Positions 44,022 through 52,949 of a stretch of DNA of 64,000 nucleotides are shown in pieces. A program made the position numbers and the translations under genes. Source of the DNA: Marivivens donghaensis (GTDB lineage: Bacteria; Pseudomonadota; Alphaproteobacteria; Rhodobacterales; Rhodobacteraceae). The DNA is taken from positions 228,200 to 292,199 of the forward strand of contig NZ_JAATOP010000005.1 in NCBI RefSeq assembly GCF_011806565.1, given 5' to 3'. The notes under the pieces were generated by a model. That model was not told the origin of the DNA, did no database searches, and was given only the letters and a program-made list of their open reading frames with translations. The number at the start of each line of letters is the position of its first letter. Within the stretch, counting starts at the first letter, position 1.

Positions 44022-45569
44022 TCAGTGGGCGGCCCGCAGCCGCGACAGATATTCTTTGTGGCTTAATGCTTTGGACGCAGCGGTTTTCGCCTGCTGCGTC
44101 AGGTAATCGGTGGTGTCGCGGGCAAAGGCGCGGAGCCGTTTGTCGCGGTCCATCGCGGCGCGGGCGGCCTGTTTGTTCAAAAGGCCGAGCCCGTCGAGGA
44201 CGGGGAGGTGCAGGAGTTCCTCCACATGCGGCAGGCCGCCGAGGTTGTTGGTAAAGTCGCTGGCGTCTGGCATTTTGCGCGACCACCGTTCCAGCCGCTC
44301 GCGGGTCTGGGGCAGGATGAAATCCTCCGCCACATCGGTCCAGAACGGGGTGTCGCGGCGCTCGCTGACGTAGTGCAGGTTGATGAAATCGCGGAAGTCG
44401 TCGACCTGTCCGGCGATGGCGTGGTTGTAGGCGTCGCGGCCCTTGGCTCCCGAAAAGTCCGCCAGATGGCGGCGGGCGAACAGCATCAGTTGCACCAGTG
44501 TGCCGTGGATCGAGGTCGCCTCCAGCGGTTCGAGGAACGATCCTGCCAGACCGATGGCGAGGACATTGCCGCGCCAGACTTCGGAAAGGCGGCCCGCGTC
44601 GATTTTGATGTCGTTGCGGGGTTCGATCTTGCGCCCAAGGATCGCTTCGATCTCGGCCTGCGCCTCTTCGGGCGTCGTGTGGCGGTCGGAGTAGACGTAG
44701 CCGCAGCCCATTCGCTCTGCCGTCGGGATCTGCCACATCCAGCCCGAGCCTTGCGCCCATGCGTGTGTGTAGTTCGGAATTTCGCCGTCGCCGTCGCCGT
44801 CGCCGTGGTCCAGCCAGAACGGCATAGCACGGTTGACGGGCAGGGCGTCCGCATAGCTGACCCACTCGGCGCCCATTTCCTGCCCGATGAGGGCGCGGCG
44901 GAAACCTGTGGCGTCGATGAAGAAATCACCCCTCAGGGTGTCGCCGTTGTCCAGCCGCAACGCGGTGATATCGCCTGTTTCAGGATGCCGGTCCGCGCCT
45001 TCGACAATGGCGTCGACAGCGGCGATGCCGTCCGCTTTGCTCCGCAGCCACGCGCCGACCTTGGCTTGGTCAAAATGGTAGGCGTGGTGGAACTGGCTGA
45101 CGGCGACGGTGCGTCCGTTCACCTCTGCCACGGGCGCTTTGCCCTTGGCCATGAGGGCGGCAAAGATATGCGGATCGGTGACGGGACGGCCTGCGGCGAC
45201 GCAGTAATTGTCGATCCACATGCCGCCGTTCGGCACCTTGTCGGCGAGGAAATACACATCGTCGATCGGCCCGTCATAGACGTGGCCCTTCCGCCGCCAG
45301 TCGCGGTGGCGGATGCCGAATTTTATGGTGGCGTCGGTCTTGGCGAGGAACTCGGCCTCGTCCAGTCCCAACGATTGCAGCAGCCCGCGAAAGATCGCCG
45401 TGGTGCCTTCGCCGACCCCGATGGTGGGGATTTTGGAGCTTTCGACCAGCGTGATGGCAAGCGGCAGGGTCTGCCGCTTCGCCTCTGCCTGAAGGATGAG
45501 CGCCGCAAGCCATCCGGCGGTGCCGCCGCCGGTGATGATGATCGACTTGGGGTCTGCGGCGCTCGTCAT
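44022..45569 (-). CDS. flavin-dependent halogenase (tryptophan-halogenase family)
   Basis: A 515-residue protein of the tryptophan-7-halogenase family. The FAD motif is GGGTAGW (14-20). The family's PTIGVGEGT segment lies at 48-56 and the presumed catalytic lysine in DATIKFG (K83). The halogenase fingerprint WxWxIP is present as WMWQIP (277-282), and the conserved glutamate sits in FLEPLE (E347). All diagnostic residues are present, so real halogenation is possible. No flavin reductase gene is in the window. It sits between the GH4 and GH42 genes with gaps of 5 and 11 bases. Its substrate is unknown. Confidence 0.88.
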   Translation of the reverse strand: MTSAADPKSIIITGGGTAGWLAALILQAEAKRQTLPLAITLVESSKIPTIGVGEGTTAIFRGLLQSLGLDEAEFLAKTDATIKFGIRHRDWRRKGHVYDGPIDDVYFLADKVPNGGMWIDNYCVAAGRPVTDPHIFAALMAKGKAPVAEVNGRTVAVSQFHHAYHFDQAKVGAWLRSKADGIAAVDAIVEGADRHPETGDITALRLDNGDTLRGDFFIDATGFRRALIGQEMGAEWVSYADALPVNRAMPFWLDHGDGDGDGEIPNYTHAWAQGSGWMWQIPTAERMGCGYVYSDRHTTPEEAQAEIEAILGRKIEPRNDIKIDAGRLSEVWRGNVLAIGLAGSFLEPLEATSIHGTLVQLMLFARRHLADFSGAKGRDAYNHAIAGQVDDFRDFINLHYVSERRDTPFWTDVAEDFILPQTRERLERWSRKMPDASDFTNNLGGLPHVEELLHLPVLDGLGLLNKQAARAAMDRDKRLRAFARDTTDYLTQQAKTAASKALSHKEYLSRLRAAH

Positions 45570-45574
45570 ATAGC

Positions 45575-46939
45575 TCAGGCTTTCTGTTCGTGGATCCACG
45601 ACGGCAGCCACTCGCCGTGCGCTTCCATCAACTCGTCCATCAGTTCCCAGATCTGGTCGAGGTCGAGTTCGGCGCCGGTGTGCGGGTCCATCATCGCTGC
45701 ATGGTAGATGTGATCGCGGCGTTCTTCCAAGAGGGCAGCGACGGTCAATTCCTGCACGTTCACGTTCGAGCGCATGATCGCGGCCAGTTGCGGCGGCACG
45801 TTGGAAACGCGGGTCGGCTGGATGCCGTTGCGGTCCACGAGGCACGGCACCTCGACCGCGCAGCCGTGCGGCAGCGCCGGAATGTAGTCGGCGTTGCTGA
45901 CGTTGCCGTAGATGACCGACGGCTCGCCCGTCCAGACCGAGTTGATGATCTGCGAGGCATATTCGACCGAGTTCGGGACTTCGATCTTGTCGGCTTCCTT
46001 GTATTTGTCGAGCGTGTCCTTCCAGCGGTCGATCTGTTCGATGCAGCGCTTGGGGTACTCGTCCAGCGGGATGCCGAAGCGTTCGATCAGATCCTCGCGA
46101 CCTTCCTTGATGAACCACGGGGTGTATTCGGCGAAGTGCTCGGAGCTTTCGGTCGCGAAGTAGCCCGTCTTCTTCATCATCTCGTAGCGCACCTTGTTCG
46201 GGCAGCGCTTGTTCCACGAGCTTTCGGGGCGGGGATAGGTGCCTTCGGCGTAGCCCTTCTGGAGGTCGGGATAGAGGTCGCGGTAGCTGCCGTCCTCCAT
46301 GATTTCCTCGAACTTGAGGAAGAAGGCGACGTGGTTGATGCCTGCCGACAGGTAGCGGATTTTGTCGTCCGCGATCTGGAGGTCGGACGCCAGTTCGTGC
46401 GCCGTGCCCTGAACCGAATGGCAGAGGCCAACCTGTTTGATCTGCGGGTATTTCTTGGCAATCGCCCATGTGTTGATCGCCATCGGGTTCACGTACTGGA
46501 GCATCAGCGCGTCGGGGCAGACGTCCAGCATGTCCTCGCAAATCGCCCAGAGGTGCGGGACGGTGCGCAGGCCGCGCATGATGCCGCCCACGCCGAGCGT
46601 GTCCGCAATGGTCTGGCGGAGGCCGTATTTCTTCGGCACTTCGAAGTCGGTGATGGTGCAGGGATCATAGCCGCCGATCTGGAAGGCGACGACGACGAAA
46701 TCCGCGCCGTCCAGCGCCTCGCGGCGGTCGGTGTGCAGCGAATGGGTCGCGGGCACGCCGAGCGAGGAGACGAGTTTGTTGAACACGATCTCGGATTCTT
46801 CGAGCCGTTCGCGGTTGATATCCATCAGCGCCACGTGGGCGTTCTTGAGCGCGGGACGCTGGAGCACGTCGCCGATGATGTTCTTCATAAAGACGGACGA
46901 ACCTGCGCCGATGAAAGCGATTTTCGGTGAACCGGTCAT
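45575..46939 (-). CDS. GH4 family alpha-galactosidase (MelA type)
   Basis: A 454-residue NAD- and metal-dependent glycosidase of family 4. The N-terminal Rossmann motif is IAFIGAGSSVF. The metal-binding cysteine and histidine are in LCHSVQGT (C172) and GINHVAF (H202). MelA-like enzymes open alpha-galactosides such as melibiose by redox-assisted elimination. Its place beside an agp-like transporter supports alpha-galactoside substrates. It lies 25 bases after the ATPase gene; ATG 46939 is preceded by AAGGATTTCCCC. Confidence 0.9.
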   Translation of the reverse strand: MTGSPKIAFIGAGSSVFMKNIIGDVLQRPALKNAHVALMDINRERLEESEIVFNKLVSSLGVPATHSLHTDRREALDGADFVVVAFQIGGYDPCTITDFEVPKKYGLRQTIADTLGVGGIMRGLRTVPHLWAICEDMLDVCPDALMLQYVNPMAINTWAIAKKYPQIKQVGLCHSVQGTAHELASDLQIADDKIRYLSAGINHVAFFLKFEEIMEDGSYRDLYPDLQKGYAEGTYPRPESSWNKRCPNKVRYEMMKKTGYFATESSEHFAEYTPWFIKEGREDLIERFGIPLDEYPKRCIEQIDRWKDTLDKYKEADKIEVPNSVEYASQIINSVWTGEPSVIYGNVSNADYIPALPHGCAVEVPCLVDRNGIQPTRVSNVPPQLAAIMRSNVNVQELTVAALLEERRDHIYHAAMMDPHTGAELDLDQIWELMDELMEAHGEWLPSWIHEQKA

Positions 46940-46964
46940 TGGGGAAATCCTTATTCTGGCCGCG

Positions 46965-48581
46965 TCAGGCGGCGACAACATTGAACGCGGCATCCACGAG
47001 GCGCTGCGTGTATTCGGTCTGGGGGTTTTCGAGAACGTCGAGCGTCGGGCCTGCTTCGACCATCCGGCCGTTCTGCATGACGATGACGTTGTGGCAGAGA
47101 GCCTTGACCACTTTCAGGTCGTGGCTGATGAACATGTAACTCAGGTCGTGACGCACGCGCAGGTCTCGCAGCAGGTCGATGATCTGCGCCTGAATGGACA
47201 GGTCGAGCGCGGAAGTCGGCTCGTCCAGCAGGATGAATTCGGGCTTGAGGATCAGCGCCCGCGCAATCGCGATCCGCTGGCGCTGGCCGCCCGAAAATTC
47301 GTGGGGGAAGCGGGTCATCGCGTCTGCGTCCATCTGGACCTCGTGCAATGCCTCGCGCACCAGTTCTTCGCGTTCTTTGGCCGAACTGCCGATGCCGTTG
47401 ACGATCAGCCCTTCTTCGAGGATCTGCCGCACGATCATCCGCGGGTTCAGCGACGAGAACGGGTCTTGGTACACGACCTGGATCTTGGTGCGGAGCGGGC
47501 GCATCTGCGAACGGGTCAGATTGTCGATCCGCTGGCCTTCGAACAGCACCTCGCCGCGGGCGTGGGCGGCTCCAAGGCCGATCATCGCCATGCCGAGCGT
47601 GGTCTTGCCCGAGCCGCTTTCACCCACGATGCCCAGCGTTTCGCCCTTGCGGATCATCGCGGTGATGTCGTTCACGGCGACCAGCTCGTGGGTCTTACGG
47701 GTGAACATGCCGCCAGTCTTGATCTCGAACACCACGCGCATGTCGTTGGCCTGCATCAGCGGGCCTGCGCTTTCGGGCAGCGGTTCGGGACGGCCCTTGG
47801 GCTCGGAAGCCAGAAGGTGCCGCGTGTAGGGGTGCTGCGGGTTGGCGAAGACCTCAGCGGTGTTGCCGCGCTCGACGATTTCGCCGTAGCGCATGACCAC
47901 CACGCGGTCGGAGGTTTTCTCGACCACCGTCAGATCGTGGGTGATCAGGATGACCGCCATCCCGTGCGTATCCTGAAGCTGTTTGAGCAGCGACAGGATT
48001 TCCGCCTGAACGGTCACGTCGAGCGCGGTTGTCGGCTCGTCCGCGATCAGCAGGTCGGGCTTGTTCGCCAGTGCCATCGCGATCATCACGCGCTGACGCT
48101 GCCCGCCGGACATTTCGTGCGGGTACTGGTTCAGGCGCATTTCGGGGCTCGGCAGCTGCACTTCCTTGAAAAGTTGCAGCACCTCCTTGCGGGCTTCCTT
48201 TTTCGAGACGTTGCGGTGGGTGAGGATGATCTCCGCCACCTGATCGCCGACCTTGTAGATCGGGTTCAGCGAGGTTAGCGGCTCTTGGAAGATCATGGAG
48301 ATCTTGTTGCCGCGGATCTTCTGCATCTCGACCTCGGGCAAAGCGGTGAGGTCCTGTCCGTCGAATGTGATCTTGCTTGCGGGATCGAGGCGGGCGTTGT
48401 CGGCCAGCATGGACATGATCGCCCGCGCCGTCACCGATTTGCCCGAGCCGCTTTCGCCGACCACGGCCAGCGTCTCGCCGCGTTTGATGTCGTAGGACAC
48501 GCCGCGCACGGCTTTGACTGTGCCTGTCACGGTTTTGAACGTGACCGCGACGTCTTTGATATCGAGGAGTGTGTCAGTCAT
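46965..48581 (-). CDS. double-ATPase subunit of an oligosaccharide/peptide-type ABC importer
   Basis: A 538-residue ATPase with two complete nucleotide-binding domains, fused DppD- and DppF-like halves. Walker A motifs are GESGSGKSVTA (about residue 42) and GESGSGKTTLG (about 325). Signatures are MSGGQRQRVMIAMAL and FSGGQRQRIAIARAL, and Walker B ends DEPTTALD and DEPTSALD. It serves the two permeases upstream and overlaps the last one by eight bases. It corresponds in position to AgpD of rhizobial alpha-galactoside systems. Confidence 0.92.
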   Translation of the reverse strand: MTDTLLDIKDVAVTFKTVTGTVKAVRGVSYDIKRGETLAVVGESGSGKSVTARAIMSMLADNARLDPASKITFDGQDLTALPEVEMQKIRGNKISMIFQEPLTSLNPIYKVGDQVAEIILTHRNVSKKEARKEVLQLFKEVQLPSPEMRLNQYPHEMSGGQRQRVMIAMALANKPDLLIADEPTTALDVTVQAEILSLLKQLQDTHGMAVILITHDLTVVEKTSDRVVVMRYGEIVERGNTAEVFANPQHPYTRHLLASEPKGRPEPLPESAGPLMQANDMRVVFEIKTGGMFTRKTHELVAVNDITAMIRKGETLGIVGESGSGKTTLGMAMIGLGAAHARGEVLFEGQRIDNLTRSQMRPLRTKIQVVYQDPFSSLNPRMIVRQILEEGLIVNGIGSSAKEREELVREALHEVQMDADAMTRFPHEFSGGQRQRIAIARALILKPEFILLDEPTSALDLSIQAQIIDLLRDLRVRHDLSYMFISHDLKVVKALCHNVIVMQNGRMVEAGPTLDVLENPQTEYTQRLVDAAFNVVAA

Positions 48582-49689
48582 TGGAATACGGGTCCATTGC
48601 GTCGCGCATACCGTCGCCGAAGGCGTTGAAGGCAAGCACGGAGATGACGATCATGCCGACGGGAGCCATCAGCCACGGCGCGGCGGCGAACGACTGGAAG
48701 TCGCGCACTTGGTTCAGCATGGTGCCCCAGCTGACCATCGGGGCCTGAACGCCCACGCCGAGGAATGACAGGAAGCTTTCGAGCAGGATGACTTCGGGCA
48801 GCTGGTAGGTCGCCCAGACGATCATGTGCGACGAGGTGTTGGGCACAATGTGGCGGGTGAGGATGCGGCTGTCTTTGGCGCCCACAGCCTCTGCCGCGCG
48901 GACGTAATCCATCGTGCGGATAGAGATCACCTTGCCCCGTAGTTCCCGCGACAGGTCCGCCCAGCGAAGGAGGACTAGGATCGCGGCGAACATGATGAAG
49001 ATGGTCATAGGCTCGGCCCTGCGCGGCAGAACGGCCACCAGCGCGAGGTAGAGCGGCAGGTCGGGGAAGCTTTTGACGAACTCCACGATCCGCTGCACGA
49101 TCAGGTCGAACGTCCCGCCGAAGTAGCCCGAGGCGACGCCGACAGCCGTGCCGATCACCAGCGCGGCGGCGGTCACGAGGACGCCCATCAGCAGCGTCAC
49201 GCGGGTGCCCCAGACCATGCGGGAGAACACGTCGCGCCCCAGCGAGTCCGTGCCGAGCAGGTGGAACGGCGTGCCGTCCGCCGTGCCGAAAAGGTGCGTG
49301 TCGAACGTCAGGCCGAGGAACGTCCACTCGGTGCCTTCGACGAACAGCGACAGATCGCGGCGCAGTTCGGGATCGGGGGCAAAGGTGATCTCGTACGTCA
49401 CGGGGTCCATTTCCTCGCCCCAGCCCATCACGTAGGGGCGGGTCAGGCCGCCGTCCGGCGCGATGATGTGGATGCCCTGCGGCGGCTGGTAGATCGCGGT
49501 GCGGTCCTTGGTCTCCACACCATAGGGCGCGATGAAGCCCGCGAAGACGGCCATGATGATCACGATCATCGCGGCGATCAGGCCCACCATGCCGTAGCGG
49601 TTACGGACAAAGCGGCGGCGGACGAGTTGCCAGTAGCTGAGGCCGTTGCTGGCCTGTACTTCTTCGGCGTTCATTGTCTGGTCGGTCAT
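48574..49689 (-). CDS. ABC importer permease, DppC/AgpC type
   Basis: A 371-residue permease with an N-terminal segment typical of DppC-like proteins (SYWQLVRRRFVRNRYGMVGLIA) and a periplasmic insert (about residues 60-145) longer than in DppC. The motif HLLGTDSLGRDVFSRMVWGTR and the EAA loop (YVRAAEAVGAKDSRILTRHIVPN) are present. ATG 49689 follows AGGGGGACACC. It lies 10 bases after the DppB-like gene. Confidence 0.92.
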   Translation of the reverse strand: MTDQTMNAEEVQASNGLSYWQLVRRRFVRNRYGMVGLIAAMIVIIMAVFAGFIAPYGVETKDRTAIYQPPQGIHIIAPDGGLTRPYVMGWGEEMDPVTYEITFAPDPELRRDLSLFVEGTEWTFLGLTFDTHLFGTADGTPFHLLGTDSLGRDVFSRMVWGTRVTLLMGVLVTAAALVIGTAVGVASGYFGGTFDLIVQRIVEFVKSFPDLPLYLALVAVLPRRAEPMTIFIMFAAILVLLRWADLSRELRGKVISIRTMDYVRAAEAVGAKDSRILTRHIVPNTSSHMIVWATYQLPEVILLESFLSFLGVGVQAPMVSWGTMLNQVRDFQSFAAAPWLMAPVGMIVISVLAFNAFGDGMRDAMDPYSND

Positions 49690-49699
49690 GGTGTCCCCC

Positions 49700-50722
49700 T
49701 CACGCACGCGACAGGGTGGCACGGCGCACCCGCGGGTCGATGAGCGCCAGAAGGAGGTCGGCAAACAGGTTGCCGAGGACGAGCAGCACCGCGACCATCA
49801 TGAAGATCGCTGCGACCACATACATGTCGCGGTCGGCAACGGAACTGAGGATCAGCGGGCCGACGGTCGGAATGCCGAGGACGATCGCAATCTCGATCTC
49901 GCCCTTGATCATGTAATCGAAACGGGTGCCGAGGTTCATCACCACAGGGTGCAGCGCGTTCGGAACAGCGTGCTTGAACAGCACCTTGCGCTTGGACAGA
50001 CCCTTGGCGCGGGCGGTCTCCACGTACTGCATGTTCAGCGTATCGAGCAGGTTCCCCCGCATCATGCGTGTGGTGTACGCCTGACCGGCCCAGATCGACA
50101 CGAGCAGCACGGGCCAGACGTGTTTGAGGAAGTCCCAGAACTTGGCCAGCGACCAGTGGTCTTGCAGGATGTACTGGGCCGAATTGACGGCGCCGATGTA
50201 GGGCGAGTGCCAGACAAAGGCGAGAAGATAGAGGATGACGAGCGAAATCACGAACTTCGGGATCACGATGCCGAGGAAGGCAATGACCGTCGCGACGTTG
50301 TCGCCCAGTTTGTATTGGTTCGTCGCGGCATAGATGCCTAGCAGCACGCCGATCACCTGCGACAGGATCACGGTGGAAATCGCCAGAAGCAGGGTGCGCG
50401 GAAGTCGGACGCCGATGACCTCGGTCACTGGGCGGTTGTGGCGGAAGGACATGCCGAAATCGAAGTCGGTCACGATGTCCTTGACCCAGACGAGGTACTG
50501 GATGGCAACTGGCTGATCGAGGCCCAGACGTTCGCGCATGGCGGTCGCCTGCGGCAGAAGCTCGTCATAGGATTTGCCCGTTTGCGCCTGCGTTGCGGAC
50601 ATCCAGCGGTCCACGTAGTCTCCGGGCACGGCCTGAATGATGAGAAACGAGACGATAGAAATTGCGATAAGCAAAGGGATGGTCGCGGCGAGCCGCTTCA
50701 ATAGGAAACCGAGTAGGTCCAT
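49700..50722 (-). CDS. ABC importer permease, DppB/AgpB type
   Basis: A 340-residue permease with six membrane segments. It opens with LLKRLAATIPLLIAISIVSFLIIQAVPGD, and the EAA loop is YVETARAKGLSKRKVLFKHAVPNAL. A GTG directly before the ATG is an alternative start. It is the second gene of the operon, 78 bases after the binding-protein gene; the gap holds a stem-loop (50758-50783). Confidence 0.92.
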   Translation of the reverse strand: MDLLGFLLKRLAATIPLLIAISIVSFLIIQAVPGDYVDRWMSATQAQTGKSYDELLPQATAMRERLGLDQPVAIQYLVWVKDIVTDFDFGMSFRHNRPVTEVIGVRLPRTLLLAISTVILSQVIGVLLGIYAATNQYKLGDNVATVIAFLGIVIPKFVISLVILYLLAFVWHSPYIGAVNSAQYILQDHWSLAKFWDFLKHVWPVLLVSIWAGQAYTTRMMRGNLLDTLNMQYVETARAKGLSKRKVLFKHAVPNALHPVVMNLGTRFDYMIKGEIEIAIVLGIPTVGPLILSSVADRDMYVVAAIFMMVAVLLVLGNLFADLLLALIDPRVRRATLSRA

Positions 50723-50757
50723 CACGTAGTCCTGACGAGCATAGCGGTGGGCTTTGT

Positions 50758-50783
50758 GGTTCGGCCCCCGAAGAGGCCGAACC
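50758..50783 (-). terminator. intra-operon stem-loop after the binding-protein gene
   Basis: GGTTCGGCC (50758-50766) pairs perfectly with GGCCGAACC (50775-50783) around an 8-base loop. It has no T-run. Such hairpins between a binding protein and its permeases usually protect the upstream mRNA and lower downstream expression, keeping the binding protein in excess. Confidence 0.6.
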
Positions 50784-50800
50784 GTCGGGTGGGATGCAGC

Positions 50801-52825
50801 CTATTCGTAAACAGCCACGGTTCCCGGGAGGATTTCCTCCATCTGCTGGTCGGCAGGCACCCAGAGGCGCTCGCGGATCACAGCATCTTCTGCCCATTCA
50901 TACATGAACACAGGCGTGCCAGGGTGTGCGTTCTGGACACGCTTGTTGACCAGAAGCGCAGCAGGCACCTGAACCAGACCGATGTTATAGAGGTTCTCGG
51001 TCAGGAGTTGCTCCATCTCGTTGGCCAGTTCGGTCTGCTTTCCGGCGTCGTCGGTCGCGCTCATTTCGCTAGTGATCGCGGTCAGACGCTCTTCGAACGG
51101 CAGGCTGTCACGTCCATCGGGGCCCGACAGGTGGAACGGCGGGCAGATGTCCGAAACGGGCAGGTTGCCACAGGTTTCTCGGGTCGGAAGCACAAAGTTC
51201 GCACGTTGCAGGATCGCGCTGAAGTCGCCCGCGTTGCGCATCGGGTCAAAGCTGGTTTCGTCCACGGTCTTGGGCAGAACGCGGATACCAACCTCGGCCA
51301 GTTGCGAGGTCACGGCGTCCATCTGCTTGCGGTCGTCGGTACGCTGCGGCTTGTAGGTCATGTCGATGACCAGATCCTCACCGGTGCCCGGCATGTTCAG
51401 AACGCCGTTGCCGTCGGTATCCTCAAGACCCAGACCTGCGAGCAGTTCCTTGGCCTTGTCCTGATCGAACGGCGTGTAGACCGAATAGGCGGGGTCATAG
51501 TACGGCGAGCCCGAAGCGAAGCCGCCGATGTATGGGTAGGCGAACGGACCGCGGGCCAGTGCCTGACCGACCGCATCACGGTCAATCGCGTGGCTGAGCG
51601 CCTGACGGAACGGAAGCTCGCGGAAGAGACCGCGCAGTTCCTGCTCGTACGGGTCGTCGGTCATGTTCTGGGCAAAGTTCAACTCGATCCGCCACGACAG
51701 GGTGCGCGGGCCGAACTTGGCCGAAACCGGCGAGTTCTCGTCCTGACTCTGCTTCAGCGCCTCAACGAAGTTGCCCGGATTTTCCATGTTCGACCAGTCA
51801 CCGGTGCCTGCAACGGCCTGCGTGGTGCGGTCATCCCATGTGGTCAGCTTGAAGTGCATCTCGTTGATGTACGGAAGCTGGTTACCCTCGCTGTCGACTT
51901 TGAAATAGTAGGGGTTGCGACGCAGAATGACGAGCTCGTCCGGCTTGTGCTCGACCGGAACCCACGCGCCCATGACGGGGATCGGCACCGCATCGGCAGG
52001 CATCGCGTTCAGATAGTCGTCGTAGTTCATGTCCGCGTTGTAGTCGGGGTGGAAGTCCTTGAGCACATGGCTCGGACCGGGGCAGCCCTGAATATAGGCG
52101 AGGCCCTCGACCACGGTGTTCGACTGTGCGGTCGGGAAAACGAACTTGAAGGTGTAATCGTCGATGACTTCGAGCGACGCGCCGCCGCCGAAGGCGTCCT
52201 TGGAAATGCGCGAATTGATGTCCGCGTTCTGCACGTTGTCGTCATACCAGAACGCGATGTCCTCGGTATCGAACGGATCGCCGTCCGACCACTTCGCACC
52301 CTCGACGAGGTGCATGGTCAGTTCGGTCATGTCGTCGTTCCATTCCCAGCTCTTGGCGAGGTTCGGAAGCGGACCGGTCTGCTCTTCGGGGCGGACCTGC
52401 CAACGCGGACCCTGACGCACGAGGCATTCCTGCGTGGCCATGTTGATGCCGCCCCAGCCCTGATGCTGACCGGCAAGGATGTTCCAGCCCTCGGGGCGGC
52501 CACCGATCACGTGGCGGAACACGCCGCCGTATTCACCGATACCGGCCGACATCGCGCCTGCCTGCATGACGAGCGGTTCTGCTGGCAACCGGTCCTCCAC
52601 CGGCGGCAGCGCACCGCTTTCCACGAGCGCGTCGAGGAACGGGGCCTGATGGTACTCGGGTAGCGCTTCATAGGTCCACAGATCGTCACGGCCGATCAGA
52701 TCGTATTCCAGACCGGCGAGGCTCTGCTCTTCCGGCATGGGATCCGCTATCGAAGTTCCCGCATAAAGTGCAGCCGCGCAAACTCCGACGGCGAGTAAGC
52801 TCGCAAGCTTTCTCGAATCTTTCAT
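50801..52825 (-). CDS. ABC substrate-binding protein, family 5 (AgpA-like)
   Basis: A 674-residue periplasmic binding protein. The signal peptide is MKDSRKLASLLAVGVCAAALYAGTSIA. Family 5 (DppA/OppA) marks are LAKSWEWNDDMTELTMHLVEGAKWSDGDPFDTEDI and LPFRQALSHAIDRDAVGQALARG. It is longer than DppA (~530), as in the subgroup that binds oligosaccharides. With an AraC regulator and an alpha-galactosidase in the same locus, alpha-galactosides such as raffinose or melibiose are the best guess. ATG 52825 follows GGGAGGAG. Confidence 0.88.
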   Translation of the reverse strand: MKDSRKLASLLAVGVCAAALYAGTSIADPMPEEQSLAGLEYDLIGRDDLWTYEALPEYHQAPFLDALVESGALPPVEDRLPAEPLVMQAGAMSAGIGEYGGVFRHVIGGRPEGWNILAGQHQGWGGINMATQECLVRQGPRWQVRPEEQTGPLPNLAKSWEWNDDMTELTMHLVEGAKWSDGDPFDTEDIAFWYDDNVQNADINSRISKDAFGGGASLEVIDDYTFKFVFPTAQSNTVVEGLAYIQGCPGPSHVLKDFHPDYNADMNYDDYLNAMPADAVPIPVMGAWVPVEHKPDELVILRRNPYYFKVDSEGNQLPYINEMHFKLTTWDDRTTQAVAGTGDWSNMENPGNFVEALKQSQDENSPVSAKFGPRTLSWRIELNFAQNMTDDPYEQELRGLFRELPFRQALSHAIDRDAVGQALARGPFAYPYIGGFASGSPYYDPAYSVYTPFDQDKAKELLAGLGLEDTDGNGVLNMPGTGEDLVIDMTYKPQRTDDRKQMDAVTSQLAEVGIRVLPKTVDETSFDPMRNAGDFSAILQRANFVLPTRETCGNLPVSDICPPFHLSGPDGRDSLPFEERLTAITSEMSATDDAGKQTELANEMEQLLTENLYNIGLVQVPAALLVNKRVQNAHPGTPVFMYEWAEDAVIRERLWVPADQQMEEILPGTVAVYE

Positions 52826-52880
52826 TGATAGTCTCCTCCCTAAAGGTCCTTTCATGTGGCCGTAGATCGGTGTCGGAGAC

Positions 52881-52916
52881 TTCCTGAAAATGGCTGTGTG
52901 TTTCCGGAAAACTGTG
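52881..52916. promoter_or_regulatory. direct repeats spaced 21 bp, likely AraC-type binding site
   Basis: TTCCTGAAAA (52881-52890) and TTCCGGAAAA (52902-52911) are direct repeats 21 bases apart, two helical turns; each is followed by CTGTG (offset by three bases). This is the usual arrangement for AraC/MelR-type activators. It lies between the divergent AraC gene and the binding-protein gene. Confidence 0.6.
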
Positions 52917-52949
52917 CCATTCTAGAAAAAGAGTTTGAGTTGAGTGGCC

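Noticed and set aside
44808..44827. GACGGC microsatellite in the halogenase gene as a frameshift switch
   Set aside because: The repeat unit is six bases (Asp-Gly), so changes in number would keep the frame.
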